A stretch of 64,000 bases of DNA, taken from positions 48,523-112,522 of the forward strand of contig PPHI01000002.1 of the NCBI GenBank assembly GCA_002901265.1, read 5' to 3'. The notes under the pieces are model-generated. The model was not told the origin of the DNA. It saw only the letters and a program-made list of their open reading frames with translations, and made no database searches. This document shows, one piece after another, positions 25,725 through 36,131 of the stretch. Numbering within the stretch: position 1 is the first letter of the stretch; every line of letters starts with the position of its first letter. Source of the stretch: Rhodopirellula baltica. GTDB taxonomy: Bacteria > Planctomycetota > Planctomycetia > Pirellulales > Pirellulaceae. The position numbers were made by a program, and so were the translations under genes.

Positions 25725-27410
25725 TTAGGACGTTTTCAACCACTTAAACTCGAATGGTTGTAGCGTCACCGCGCACTCTTCGGTACTACGGCTCCCAAAA
25801 CATTCGCCCGTCAAAGCATCCGTCAGCTCACCGGATGGCAATAAGATCACTTGTTGTTGGTCCGAAAAGTTGTGTGCAGCGAACAACGTCAGCTCGTCTG
25901 CCGTCCGTGTGATCACAAACACGGGGCCGGAGGACTCGTATTCCGCTTTACCGAAAGGGTCGAACGCCGCGTGTTCCCCGCGAGCATGCAGCATCGCCTT
26001 GTAGCGACCAAACACCTTTCCACGAATGCTTTCTTGCTGGTCGAGTTCGCCTGCAAGTTGGCGAAGGTTCAACTTTGCCCGATTGATCCGGCGGTTAATC
26101 CCTGAATCAATCGCGGCCTGACGATCGTTTTCAGATCCAATGACGGAGTGATAGTAAATTCCCGGCACCCCGGGCATCGCCAACATCACTGACTGAGTCA
26201 ACAAAAATCGTTGCACACGCGTGTCGTCCGGCATCGCCGGATCGGTCGCAAAGTCAAAGTAATTGCAATTGATTTCGTAGGGCGACTGGGTCCCATCCCC
26301 GTTGTCACGCATCGAAACAAAGCCGCCATGGTCGCGGGCGATCTCGGCAAGCTGATTGATCTCGTCGTTCTCAACAATCCCTTGCAGTGGACGCACTCCA
26401 ACACCATCATGACTGGCGGTGAAATTAAAGAAGCAAACTTGGTCGCTCGGTAAAACCAGCGACTTGGCCCACTGGGTCAGCGTGTCGACCGATTGCTGAT
26501 GCAACGAATACATCAGCAGCGGCGGCAGCGTGAAGTTGTAAACCAAGTGTGCTTCGTCCGTGCCGTCACCGAAGTACGAGATATTTTCCTTGTGCGGCAC
26601 GTTGGTTTCGGTGATGATCGCGACACCGGGATCCAATTGCTCGATCACCTCACGACAGAGCTGAATGATCGCATGGGTCTGCGGTAGGTGCATACAACTG
26701 GTGCCGAGCTCCTTCCAGATAAACGCGATCGCATCCAGACGAATAAACTTTGCGCCACGCGCGACATAAAACAGCAAGACGTCAATCACCGCCAACAACA
26801 CCCGCGGGCTGTGAAAGTTCAAATCGACTTGGTCTTCTGAAAACGTCGTCCATACATGCACGGTTTCGTCACCTCGCTGAAACGGATGCAACAGTGGCAA
26901 GGCCCGCGGGCGGGTTACGGACGAATAATCCGCGGTCGGATCGGCGGCGATAAAGTAATCCGCGTACGTGGCATCCCCGTTCAAGTATCCCTGGAACCAA
27001 TCCGAGCTTTTCGAGATATGGTTCACCACTGCGTCAAACATCAAATCGTACGACTCACCGAGCTCTTCCATATCGAACCAGTTTCCGAGTGCCGGATCGA
27101 TCTCGTAGTAATCCTGGACGCTGAACCCGTCGTCGGAAGTGTAGGGAAAACAGGGCAGCAAATGGATCGCGCTAACACACTCGCCAAGATGCTCTTCGGC
27201 AAAAGCACGCAAACATTGCAACGGACTGATCCCATCACAGCGAAAACTGTCGCCGTAGGTGATCAAGATCGAATCTTTCTCGGACAATCGATCTGGCCCC
27301 TGTTTCGCGGCAGCCTTGATCTCGATGCCGTACTTCTCGATCAGAGCTTCGATCCCGGCCTGGACTTCCTGAACGTTGTCGGGATAAATCGAACGGATCA
27401 ATTCAATCAT
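25725..27410 (-). CDS. GH13_18 sugar phosphorylase, probably glucosylglycerate phosphorylase
   Basis: A 561-residue alpha-amylase-fold protein of subfamily 18, the sucrose phosphorylase group. Catalytic residues by family position: nucleophile Asp near 226 in FIRLDAIAFIWKELGTSCMH, acid/base Glu near 267 in AIITETNVPHKE, and stabilising Asp near 334 in NFTASHDGVGVRP. YEINCNYFDF and PGVPGIYYHSVIGSEND are also family-typical. The segment after the nucleophile (KELGTSCMHLPQTH) is like glucosylglycerate or related phosphorylases rather than sucrose phosphorylases from gut bacteria. The neighbouring glycerate kinase gives the main reason for that choice. Glucosylglycerate is a known osmolyte of planctomycetes. 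Sucrose or glucosylglycerol as substrate remains possible. Confidence 0.8.
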   Translation of the reverse strand: MIELIRSIYPDNVQEVQAGIEALIEKYGIEIKAAAKQGPDRLSEKDSILITYGDSFRCDGISPLQCLRAFAEEHLGECVSAIHLLPCFPYTSDDGFSVQDYYEIDPALGNWFDMEELGESYDLMFDAVVNHISKSSDWFQGYLNGDATYADYFIAADPTADYSSVTRPRALPLLHPFQRGDETVHVWTTFSEDQVDLNFHSPRVLLAVIDVLLFYVARGAKFIRLDAIAFIWKELGTSCMHLPQTHAIIQLCREVIEQLDPGVAIITETNVPHKENISYFGDGTDEAHLVYNFTLPPLLMYSLHQQSVDTLTQWAKSLVLPSDQVCFFNFTASHDGVGVRPLQGIVENDEINQLAEIARDHGGFVSMRDNGDGTQSPYEINCNYFDFATDPAMPDDTRVQRFLLTQSVMLAMPGVPGIYYHSVIGSENDRQAAIDSGINRRINRAKLNLRQLAGELDQQESIRGKVFGRYKAMLHARGEHAAFDPFGKAEYESSGPVFVITRTADELTLFAAHNFSDQQQVILLPSGELTDALTGECFGSRSTEECAVTLQPFEFKWLKTS

Positions 27411-27645
27411 TGCGTTGGTTTAGATTACGAACAACGAAACGTTAGCCAGCCGTCCAAGACTGACCCGTTAAACGGCCGGGAAATCGAAATCCCGCCGGAT
27501 GCCTGGCTCCGCCAAACCGGGCCTTCCTATTGTTGATACTTCTTAACAATGACGGGGGCCCAATCAAGAAAACCCTCAAATTGCGGCGTCCTATCCGCCA
27601 ATACAGCCTCTGTTGTGGATCCCGATGCTGGGTATGATCGCAGAC

Positions 27646-28716
27646 ATGAACCAGAACACTGCTCCAAAACTCGATGTCCTCGCCAAGCAGCTAGCAGAAT
27701 TGGCTCCGCGTTGGCACTCCGTCAAAAACTGGCCTGGGCTGTCTCTCTCCGCTTGTGGCGAGTTCGGAATCCTTCGCGGGCTAGCCGGCCTCTCATCATG
27801 GCCGGCTCGACAACAACTCGAAACGCTGATCACACTGGCCAAAGCAGACCTGGTGACCACGTTCATCATCACCCAGCATCTCGGCGCGCTCAAACGCCTA
27901 CTCGCGAGTCCTATCGCGAGCGACCACGAAGCAATCATCGAGCAACTTTCCAGCGGCAAACGAATCGCATCGGTCGGTATCAGTCACTTGACCACAAGCC
28001 GACGGCACTTGGCCACTCCGGCAGTCACTGCCGAACCGATCGAAGGCGGCTACCGCTTAAACGGCTCGATCCCCTGGGTCACTGGCGCAAAACACGTTGA
28101 CTGGATCGTGGTCGGCGCCAGCCTGAGTGACGGGGCACAGATTCTTGCCTTGGTCGACGCGATAGCACCGAACCTACATTCAGGACCTGGCGCAGCAATG
28201 ATCGCTATGGAAGCCAGTTGTACGGATGCCGTTCGCCTCGATTCCGTTGAAATCAAGTCTGCGTTTGTGATCGCGGGACCAACCGACGAGGTCTTGTCGG
28301 CAAAGTCAGACGCGACCAAGAAAACCGGCGGTGCAGGGGGACTTCAAACATCCGCCCTCGCGCTCGGTTTGTCACTGGCGGCTTTGGAATACATGACGGC
28401 CGAATCGACAAAGCGACCAAGCCTCACCACCATCACCGACAGCTTGAACGCAGAACACGAGATACTGCTCGAGCAGCTTCTCGACGCTTGCGAATCACCA
28501 GCCGATGTCAACCTGACCGAGCTACGGCATCAAGCCAACCGACTGGTACAACGAACCACTGCGGCAGCGATGACCACCGCGAAAGGCGCTGGACTGATGA
28601 AAGAACATCCGGTCGCCCGGTTTTGTCAGCAAGCGTTTTTCTTTCTTGTCTGGAGCTGCCCACAACCGGTCGCCGATGCCCACCTTTGCGAGATGGCTGG
28701 GCTAGAAGCACCGTAG
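27646..28716 (+). CDS. Acyl-CoA dehydrogenase-like flavoprotein
   Basis: A 356-residue protein started at ATG 27646 (MNQNTAPKLDVLAKQ); an earlier ATG at 27613 is less likely. The helical N-domain has LSLSACGEFGILRGLAGL. The middle beta domain has GYRLNGSIPWVTGAKHVDWIVVGA, the equivalent of the 'LNG.K.WVTNA' FAD-contact segment. The C-domain is helical (LALGLSLAALEYM; RTTAAAMTTAKGAGLM). The usual catalytic glutamate region is not clear, so activity as a fatty-acyl-CoA dehydrogenase is uncertain; a monooxygenase-like or otherwise specialised member is possible. It stands alone between divergent and convergent neighbours. Confidence 0.75.
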   Translation: MNQNTAPKLDVLAKQLAELAPRWHSVKNWPGLSLSACGEFGILRGLAGLSSWPARQQLETLITLAKADLVTTFIITQHLGALKRLLASPIASDHEAIIEQLSSGKRIASVGISHLTTSRRHLATPAVTAEPIEGGYRLNGSIPWVTGAKHVDWIVVGASLSDGAQILALVDAIAPNLHSGPGAAMIAMEASCTDAVRLDSVEIKSAFVIAGPTDEVLSAKSDATKKTGGAGGLQTSALALGLSLAALEYMTAESTKRPSLTTITDSLNAEHEILLEQLLDACESPADVNLTELRHQANRLVQRTTAAAMTTAKGAGLMKEHPVARFCQQAFFFLVWSCPQPVADAHLCEMAGLEAP

Positions 28717-28745
28717 GCAGATCGCCCATCCCGATGCTGGCCAAC

Positions 28746-28772
28746 AAAAACGGCCGGTTTTAACACCGGCCG
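28746..28772 (-). terminator. Rho-independent terminator of mdh
   Basis: CGGCCGG (28751-28757), 8-base loop, CCGGCCG (28766-28772). On the minus strand the stem is followed by five Ts (28746-28750). It lies about 63 bases past the mdh stop. The plus-strand side has no T-run, so it would serve the converging acyl-CoA dehydrogenase-like gene less well. Confidence 0.85.
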
Positions 28773-28834
28773 AGTTGCTACTTGATAGGTTGCCGATTTA
28801 GATCAGCACGTTCGATCAGCACGATGCCAAGTCG

Positions 28835-29839
<1,005 letters not shown>

Positions 29840-29932
29840 CTAGCGCACCATCCTCTCCACCTGGCGACGGCGGTCAAGTGGCCTTGCACGATGCAAAGTT
29901 TTGCGTCCGTCGAGACCAAATTGACAGCTGTG

Positions 29933-31332
29933 TCATGGATCCCGATCAACTGATGGTGGGCTTTCCGGATCAACGTCAGGCATCCCCGAAAAGTTGCCGG
30001 ACAGATCGCTCGGTAAATCGATCAAAACCGGTTTCCGGTTCCGCTTGCGGATCGCGGCGTCTTGGCGTGAGTTTTTTGATTGCCAAATCACGGTCGCGAC
30101 GACGGCCATAAGGATTACAAAGGCCAAAGTATAGCCGAACCAGGCAATCCCGGATGGCTCATCAAGGCTCGGATCCAAGCGAGAATTCCAGGTTGCGGCG
30201 ACGATCAACGGGCCCACCTGCTTGCCGCCACCCTCTTTGGTCATGAACGCGTTTCGATAGCTCCACAAACGATAGAAAAAACCTTTGACCGAAACCGGAT
30301 AGCTGACCAACGCAACCAGGGCGTTTTGCCGCGCAAATTCTTTTTCCAAAAATGCCGGTAACTTCACCGCAACGAACGTAATCGGATAGGTCCCGCTCAT
30401 CTGAATCGGCGGACCAATCTCGCCTTCGGCACGTTGCAACTGCAAGATTTTTTGCCGAGATCACCGCTGGCGTCGATTTGGAAATAATGATCCTGCCCCA
30501 GCTGTTGTGCGATCTCGGCGGAATCGATTGCGATCTGCGAAATCCGTACCGTAGAGGCATCCATTTCGATCCATTCTCCGTAGAACTCTGCCGGTTTCGT
30601 CAGGAGTGCGACCGGGTCGACGTCGGTAGCGTTCTGACCTGCAAAGGTCGAATCCGCTTGGACTTTCGCAGACGCATTCAACAGTCCGTAGAACGCGTCA
30701 TGGTCATCGGCTTCGAGCACTCGTCGATTTCGCGATGCAGCTCCGGCGATCAAGCTCAGATCGAAATCAACACCGGCCAACAGCTTCCAACCCTCACGTG
30801 TGGGCTGCTTCGGATACCAAGCCAGTCGCCCCGCCGCATAAGCGATCGACTCGTCAGCGCGGGCAACCAAAATTGCTGTCGCCGAAATCCGATCCCCCTT
30901 CGCAATTTGCCCGGCCAATGGCGGTGCGAAAACGGATACTTTGAAGCCAGCTTCTGTCGATAGTACGACTTCCTGGAAGGCTGGCATCTCCAAGTATTCA
31001 CGCAGATCCTCCGGCAACGGATACTGCTTGATCGCATCGATCGATCCATCAACTTGGACGACGTCGCCAGGGACGGGTGTGCCTGCGACGCTGCTGTCCG
31101 TCGATCGCGTCACGCGTTTCTGTAACTGTTCTTCGTTCGTCCCACGTAACCGGTACAGCAATTTTGCCATCTCGGCAGCAGACCCAGCATCGTCAACGGG
31201 ATAGCAAGCTTGGACACGCTGACGATCAAAACCGCCGAGCAGTTCTAACGCTGAACTTGCACTGACCAGCGGTGATTGAAGTGCAACACCACAGCAGCAT
31301 AAAAACACGATGATCGCCTGCCGCAAGTTCAT
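29933..31332 (-). pseudogene. Secreted/membrane-anchored protein of unknown function, split by a frameshift
   Basis: The first frame starts at 31332 with a signal peptide (MNLRQAIIVFLCCCGVALQSPLVSAS) and reads well to IDASGDLGKK, then loses sense and stops at 30397. A second frame takes over at the same point (ILQLQRAEGEIGPPIQMSG), continues through a transmembrane segment (GIAWFGYTLAFVILMAVVATVIW) and stops at 29933. The switch falls on six Ts (30448-30453), AAAAAA in the message. One extra A, or a -1 slip, restores a 466-residue product. That is about the length of the upstream protein (486 residues), which shares the plan of N-terminal hydrophobic segment, 'D.FY..L' domain and C-terminal membrane helix. 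It overlaps that gene by ATGA. It may be a mutation, slippage site or base-calling error. Confidence 0.75.
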
Positions 31333-32789
31333 GGCGCATCCTCCGAATTGACATCGAGTGTGACGTTTAATCTGGCAGCATCAAAACCGGTCAACTGATG
31401 TGAAGCTTGTCGCATTTGACGTGTCCGCTGGGCTTCCTTCGCCGCACGATTCATTAAGACAAAAGCTAAAACCACTCCCGTCGTGATCGCAATCAAAATT
31501 CCGCCCCAATCGAACCTCGTCAGCCCTGCGATTGGTTTCTCTGCTTTAGTCTGGGCAGACAATTCCGGTGTCTCCGTCGCGACGAGAACGTCATTCGTGT
31601 TTGGCCACTCGATCCGCCCGATCAATACCGGTGCGATATCCGCACCGACAGAAGACCGATAGGGCAAACGTTTCATAAACCTGCCTACAGCGACCACACG
31701 GTCTTGCTGTGACATACTTGCTTGGCGACTGGGCGTCCCGTCCGGCTGAAGCATCAACCGGATCGACTGTGGAATAGTGGGTGTGATCAAAATCATCGGT
31801 CTGACGCCACCATCATCAGGCAACACCCATAGCTTCCAGTACTCGTCGATCCCACAACGGTTTGCCTTCGCAGTGATTCGCTCCGCCAGTTTCACATGAC
31901 CGTTTAGACGCAACTCATGACCACGGTAAACGTCTGGCTGCTGCAGCAGCTGCACCGTCCCAATGCCGATCGCATGCGAGGTACCGAGTTGATCGACGCG
32001 GGCCAATTGCAAATAGAACGCGTCGCTGTCGTCGCCGCTCCAAAATGTCCCATCTTTGACTCGTGACAAAGCGGCTTGGTCAAGAGCCTCAAGTGTCGGA
32101 CGCCACCATCGCGACCATTTGACGAGGTTTGCTCGGGTGACAGTTTCTGATTCGATATCACTCGCAAGCTGCTCGAGCTGCTCAAGCACGCCGATCGTTT
32201 GCGGGGGGGCGTCTGTCCCCGACACTCCACGCAAAATTTCTGCCGACTGCTCGACCTGATCCGTCGTAACGCCGCGCCAAAGGAAGCTTTGTTTTTCGTC
32301 GTCAGCGGGCCAGTCAGCGGGCCAGTCAGCGGGCCAGTCAGCGGGCCAGTCAGCGGGCCAGTCAGAGGGCCGGTCAGCGGAGGGAAGTCGGAGCGTGCTC
32401 TCGATCGAAAGCAACGACGCCACCCAATCACGTTGCAATTCAAGATCCATTCGCTCCACCCACTGGGGAGCGAGCGTCCAAGTCGGATTGCTGTCCGTGT
32501 TCGATCCAGCTGGCAGTGTCGCCTTTAGAGGTACACGCATCACATGTCCCGCTTGGCTCGCGGCGGCGTTTTCATTCACGGTCGATTGCGGATCTGCAAA
32601 GAAAACTTCGTACATGCCTGGCTGGCGTGCTTGTCTCATCACCACCACAACCAATGCGAACGCAACCGCCATCCGGACCAGCCTTCGTGACGTTCCGCCG
32701 GGGGGCGGCGTCCGTCGACGCGTTTGCCCCGCTTCCCGTGATCGGGTGCCATAAAGGCTGGAATCGTTAAATTGTGAGGGAATCCGCAT
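31329..32789 (-). CDS. Membrane-anchored protein of unknown function with (DWPA)n repeat
   Basis: A 486-residue protein. A basic N-terminus with an R-rich stretch precedes a hydrophobic segment (MAVAFALVVVVM), and a second membrane helix (GGILIAITTGVVLAFVLMN) lies near residue 440, leaving a large outer domain between them. Residues about 136-163 are DWPA repeats. The ordered part contains SDAFYLQLARVDQLGTSHAIG and IDEYWKLWVLPDDGGVRPMILITP. These echo the 'DAFYGLLNASAK' part of the downstream protein, so the two appear to be diverged paralogues. It overlaps that gene by four bases. It is divergent from the 1030-residue TPR gene. I recognise no named domain. Confidence 0.75.
   Translation of the reverse strand: MRIPSQFNDSSLYGTRSREAGQTRRRTPPPGGTSRRLVRMAVAFALVVVVMRQARQPGMYEVFFADPQSTVNENAAASQAGHVMRVPLKATLPAGSNTDSNPTWTLAPQWVERMDLELQRDWVASLLSIESTLRLPSADRPSDWPADWPADWPADWPADWPADDEKQSFLWRGVTTDQVEQSAEILRGVSGTDAPPQTIGVLEQLEQLASDIESETVTRANLVKWSRWWRPTLEALDQAALSRVKDGTFWSGDDSDAFYLQLARVDQLGTSHAIGIGTVQLLQQPDVYRGHELRLNGHVKLAERITAKANRCGIDEYWKLWVLPDDGGVRPMILITPTIPQSIRLMLQPDGTPSRQASMSQQDRVVAVGRFMKRLPYRSSVGADIAPVLIGRIEWPNTNDVLVATETPELSAQTKAEKPIAGLTRFDWGGILIAITTGVVLAFVLMNRAAKEAQRTRQMRQASHQLTGFDAARLNVTLDVNSEDAP
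32301..32384 (-). repeat. 12-bp tandem repeat coding for DWPA units
   Basis: Five perfect copies of GTCAGCGGGCCA (32301-32360) and two diverged copies (32361-32384). The unit length is a multiple of three, so copy-number changes keep the frame. The near-identity at DNA level, including third positions, suggests recent expansion and possible length variation between strains. Confidence 0.95.
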
Positions 32790-32819
32790 GAGGCAAGCTA
32801 GTCATGAGCGATTGGATGC

Positions 32820-32852
32820 TTGAATGACGGTCGCTCGAATTTACGATAAAAT
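32820..32852 (+). promoter_or_regulatory. Candidate promoter for the TPR gene block
   Basis: TTGAAT (32820-32825) with TACGAT (32842-32847) at 16-base spacing, running into TAAAAT (32847-32852), in the 199-base divergent region. Match by eye only. Confidence 0.35.
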
Positions 32853-32988
32853 TGGAAAGCTCGACCGAGTGAAACGCCAATGGCGCGGCACAGTTTCATA
32901 AGCTCAGTGCCACCTTATCCTTTATTGTCGACCGCAGATCCCCGCCGGCAACCTTTTCATCCCACCCTGACAGATTTAACCGGTCAAC

Positions 32989-35900
32989 ATGTCAAATCTA
33001 ACAACCAGTCGATCAGACGCGACGTTGGGCTGCCCCTCGAATGTCTCGGCGAAGCGTCGGATAACATGGCAGCGTTTGTTGGCACTACCGGTTGCAATGG
33101 CGATACCGTTTATCGCGGCAAACGTTGATGCCGCCGAGGGTGAACCCGCCGAACGCTTCGTCAAACAGCTTCGCAACATCGGCTATTACGACACCGCAAT
33201 TCAGTACTTAGACCGCGCCCAGAACATCGCCGGGATTGACCCTTCTTTCGTCAAGGCGATCCCGCTTGAAAAAGCACAGACGTTTATCGATCAAGCGATC
33301 CACACGAACAGTTCTGACGGTCGCGACAACGCCTTTGCCGAAGCGGAAAAATCGCTGCAAGGATTCATCAGTTCCGACAGTTCTCACCCCCGCGTCAGCG
33401 AAGCGCGTTTGCAACTTGGCAAGTTGCAAATGATTCGTGCGGCACAATTGCTCGCCGCCTCGCGTGGTAACAGTGCCAGTGACAAGCTGAAGCTTTCCGA
33501 AGCCCGCCAATCTTATCTCGAGGCGGCCAAAACATTTGACGCAATCGTGAGTGACCTGCGTGGCAAGCTTGAAGCGATGAAAGGCCAAAAGATCGATGCC
33601 GAAACGGACCCCGAAGGCATCGCCCGCCGTGACCAGTACCGTTTCGAATTCCTTCAATCACAACTCAACGCGGCCGACGCGATCAAGCTCGCCGCGAAAA
33701 CGTACGAGTCCCCCGCGAAGGATGACAAGGCCGGACTGGAAGACGCCAAGAATCGACTCGCGGAACTGAACAAGAAATACTTTCGCTTTCCCTCCGGTGC
33801 AATCGCACTCGAACACTTGGGCGAAATCGAAGAACTGCTCGGTAACCGTGAAGCAGCGCTCGACAACTATTTGAAGATGCTTGAAGAGCCTGAAGTCGAT
33901 GTGCTTCGTGAAGCCAAGTTTTTGGCCGCCGCGGGTATCATCCGCATGAAGCTGCAAGAAGATCCACCCAAATACCAAGAAGCGATCGATCGAACGGAAC
34001 CATTCGTTCGCCAGATTCGGCCCAATGAAGCCAGTACCGCTTCGGTCCAGACGTTCCGTGTCGACCTCGCCAAAGCCTATCTCGCCAAGGCCGCCGATAG
34101 CTCGCTGAAAAAAGGCGAGATCGGACGGGCCCGTTCCGCCGGACGTGAGCTGCTTCAAGAAGCAAAAAAGGTCTCCGGTGATCACTTGGATGAAGTCACC
34201 AAATTGCTTGAAGGCCTTGGGATCGAGGCAGAATCAGTCGAGCTGCCATCGATCGAACCACCGAAAAGTTTCGACGAAGCATTCGAAACCGCGACCACGG
34301 TATTGCAGCACGTCAGCGACATCGAATCCACGCTCAAGTTGCTCGAATCGCAACCGGATTCCGAAGAGCTCAATCAGCAAAAACAGGACATCCAAAAACA
34401 GATCCAGGAAACCTATCAAATCGGTATCCAGGCTCTGCGGATCGGACTCGGAATGGTCAATTCCGAATCCAGCATTGAAACGGTCAACCAAGCACGTCAA
34501 ATCTTGGCGTATTTCCTGTATCAATCTCAGCGTCATCGTGAAACGGTCGTCGTTGGCAGTTTCCTCGCTCACGCCGCTCCGGGCACCGAGGTCGGCCTCA
34601 AAGGCGGACTGATGGCGTTGACGTCGATGCAACTGCTGCTTGGCGAAGTCCCCGAATCGGAAAACGACGGACTGATCAAACAGCTCGAATCGCTCGGAAA
34701 GTTTCTTGCGGCTACTTGGCCTGACGATCCCAATGCGGCCGCCGCACAAGGCATCCAGATTCGTCTGCTGCTCTCCAAAGATGACTTCGATGGGGCACAA
34801 CGGCTGATTGACGAAATGCCAGCGGGAAATGAACGTGCACGTTTCAAACGACTGCTCGGCCAATTGCTTTGGAATCAATCGATCATCGCCAAAACGGAGC
34901 AAAACGATGAAGAAAAGGCGCAGCGTTTAATCGCCCTGGCAAAGAAAAACCTCGATGAAGGCCTCCGTGAAATCGAGGGAGAACTGGTCGAATCAGAAGC
35001 ATTCCAGGCCGCCTTGGTGTTGGCAAAGATCCGGCTGATCGATCAAGAGTACGCTCCAGCGTTGGCCGCTTTGACTGATGATAAATTTGGACCGCTTCAA
35101 CACACCTCCGACCAAGACTCGCCTTCTGAACGATTCCTCGGCGACTTGTACAGCACCGAACTGCGTGCTCTGGTCGGTGTCATGCTCGCGAGCGACGATC
35201 CAGGCCAATACCTCGATCAAATGACCAAGGCGATGGAAAACCTGCGGGTCGCCTTTCAAGGGGCCGCAGCCCAAGCCAACCTGACGCAAACGTACATGCG
35301 GATGGCGCAGGACCTGCAAGAACAACTCGACACCGCGTCCCCCGAGAAAAAACAAAAGCTGACGACCGCATTCCTCGAAGTACTAAAACGCGTTCGAGAA
35401 GCGACTGATGACCAAGCGACCTTGCGATGGGTTGGACAGACATTGATGTCGCTGGGTGAATCCACGATGACCCCCAACGAGACCCAAGCGACTGGGCAAG
35501 CAAAGGAACTGATTTCACAAGCGGTCACGACCTTCAAGGCACTCGATGATCAATCCAATGTGACGACGGCGTACCTGACCGCAAAAGCACAGCGTCTGTC
35601 CGGTCAGTACAAGGAATCGATCGACACGATCGACGCCTTGCTCAAAAGCCAACCGATGATGTTGGAAGCACAAATCGAAGGCGCACAGGCCTACGAATCG
35701 TGGGCAGCGTCATTGAAACCGAACGTCGCGTACAAGGCCTACCGCGCCGCCCTCGAGGGTGCTCGCAAAGGCGACGATGGCAAAAACACCATCTGGGGCT
35801 GGGCTGAAATCAGCAAAAAGACCAGCAGCCAACTGCGTCGCAATGAGAACTTCAAAGAGAAGTTTTTCGAGTCACGCTATCACGTCGCACTCTGCCTCTT

Positions 35901-36081
35901 CCTGATGGGCAAAGCAGGCGACCAAGAAAAAGATATTCGACAGTCGATCAAGATTCTGCGTGAAGCCGCGACCCTGTTTCCAGACCTCGGCGGCACAAAG
36001 AATCTCCAGAGATACGACGCGTTGATGAAACAAGCTCAGCGGAGTGTCGGCGAGAAACCGACCGGTCTCGCCACTCCATAA
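32989..36081 (+). CDS. Large secreted tetratricopeptide-type protein
   Basis: A 1030-residue protein with an extended n-region, then a hydrophobic core (WQRLLALPVAMAIPFIAANVDAAEG) that reads as a signal peptide or anchor. The mature part is almost entirely helical, with TPR-like units: RFVKQLRNIGYYDTAIQYLDRA, FRFPSGAIALEHLGEIEELLGNREAALDNYLKML, and YKESIDTIDALLKSQPMMLEAQIEGAQAYESWA. Such proteins usually scaffold periplasmic or outer-membrane complexes. Two more secreted proteins (344 and 269 residues) follow in the same direction with 50- and -1-base gaps, and two membrane-anchored proteins diverge from it. No enzymatic motif was seen. This architecture is common among planctomycete hypothetical proteins. 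Confidence 0.78.
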   Translation: MSNLTTSRSDATLGCPSNVSAKRRITWQRLLALPVAMAIPFIAANVDAAEGEPAERFVKQLRNIGYYDTAIQYLDRAQNIAGIDPSFVKAIPLEKAQTFIDQAIHTNSSDGRDNAFAEAEKSLQGFISSDSSHPRVSEARLQLGKLQMIRAAQLLAASRGNSASDKLKLSEARQSYLEAAKTFDAIVSDLRGKLEAMKGQKIDAETDPEGIARRDQYRFEFLQSQLNAADAIKLAAKTYESPAKDDKAGLEDAKNRLAELNKKYFRFPSGAIALEHLGEIEELLGNREAALDNYLKMLEEPEVDVLREAKFLAAAGIIRMKLQEDPPKYQEAIDRTEPFVRQIRPNEASTASVQTFRVDLAKAYLAKAADSSLKKGEIGRARSAGRELLQEAKKVSGDHLDEVTKLLEGLGIEAESVELPSIEPPKSFDEAFETATTVLQHVSDIESTLKLLESQPDSEELNQQKQDIQKQIQETYQIGIQALRIGLGMVNSESSIETVNQARQILAYFLYQSQRHRETVVVGSFLAHAAPGTEVGLKGGLMALTSMQLLLGEVPESENDGLIKQLESLGKFLAATWPDDPNAAAAQGIQIRLLLSKDDFDGAQRLIDEMPAGNERARFKRLLGQLLWNQSIIAKTEQNDEEKAQRLIALAKKNLDEGLREIEGELVESEAFQAALVLAKIRLIDQEYAPALAALTDDKFGPLQHTSDQDSPSERFLGDLYSTELRALVGVMLASDDPGQYLDQMTKAMENLRVAFQGAAAQANLTQTYMRMAQDLQEQLDTASPEKKQKLTTAFLEVLKRVREATDDQATLRWVGQTLMSLGESTMTPNETQATGQAKELISQAVTTFKALDDQSNVTTAYLTAKAQRLSGQYKESIDTIDALLKSQPMMLEAQIEGAQAYESWAASLKPNVAYKAYRAALEGARKGDDGKNTIWGWAEISKKTSSQLRRNENFKEKFFESRYHVALCLFLMGKAGDQEKDIRQSIKILREAATLFPDLGGTKNLQRYDALMKQAQRSVGEKPTGLATP

Positions 36082-36131
36082 CGCTTCCCACCAAAACACT
36101 TCTCGGACGACCTCCCGTTAGACTTATCGCG

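Noticed and set aside
27613..27645. Upstream ATG for the acyl-CoA dehydrogenase-like gene
   Set aside because: The extra 11 residues are not family-like, and no better ribosome binding site precedes them than the one near 27646.
32301..32384. CRISPR-like short repeats
   Set aside because: The units are contiguous with no spacers and lie in a coding frame.
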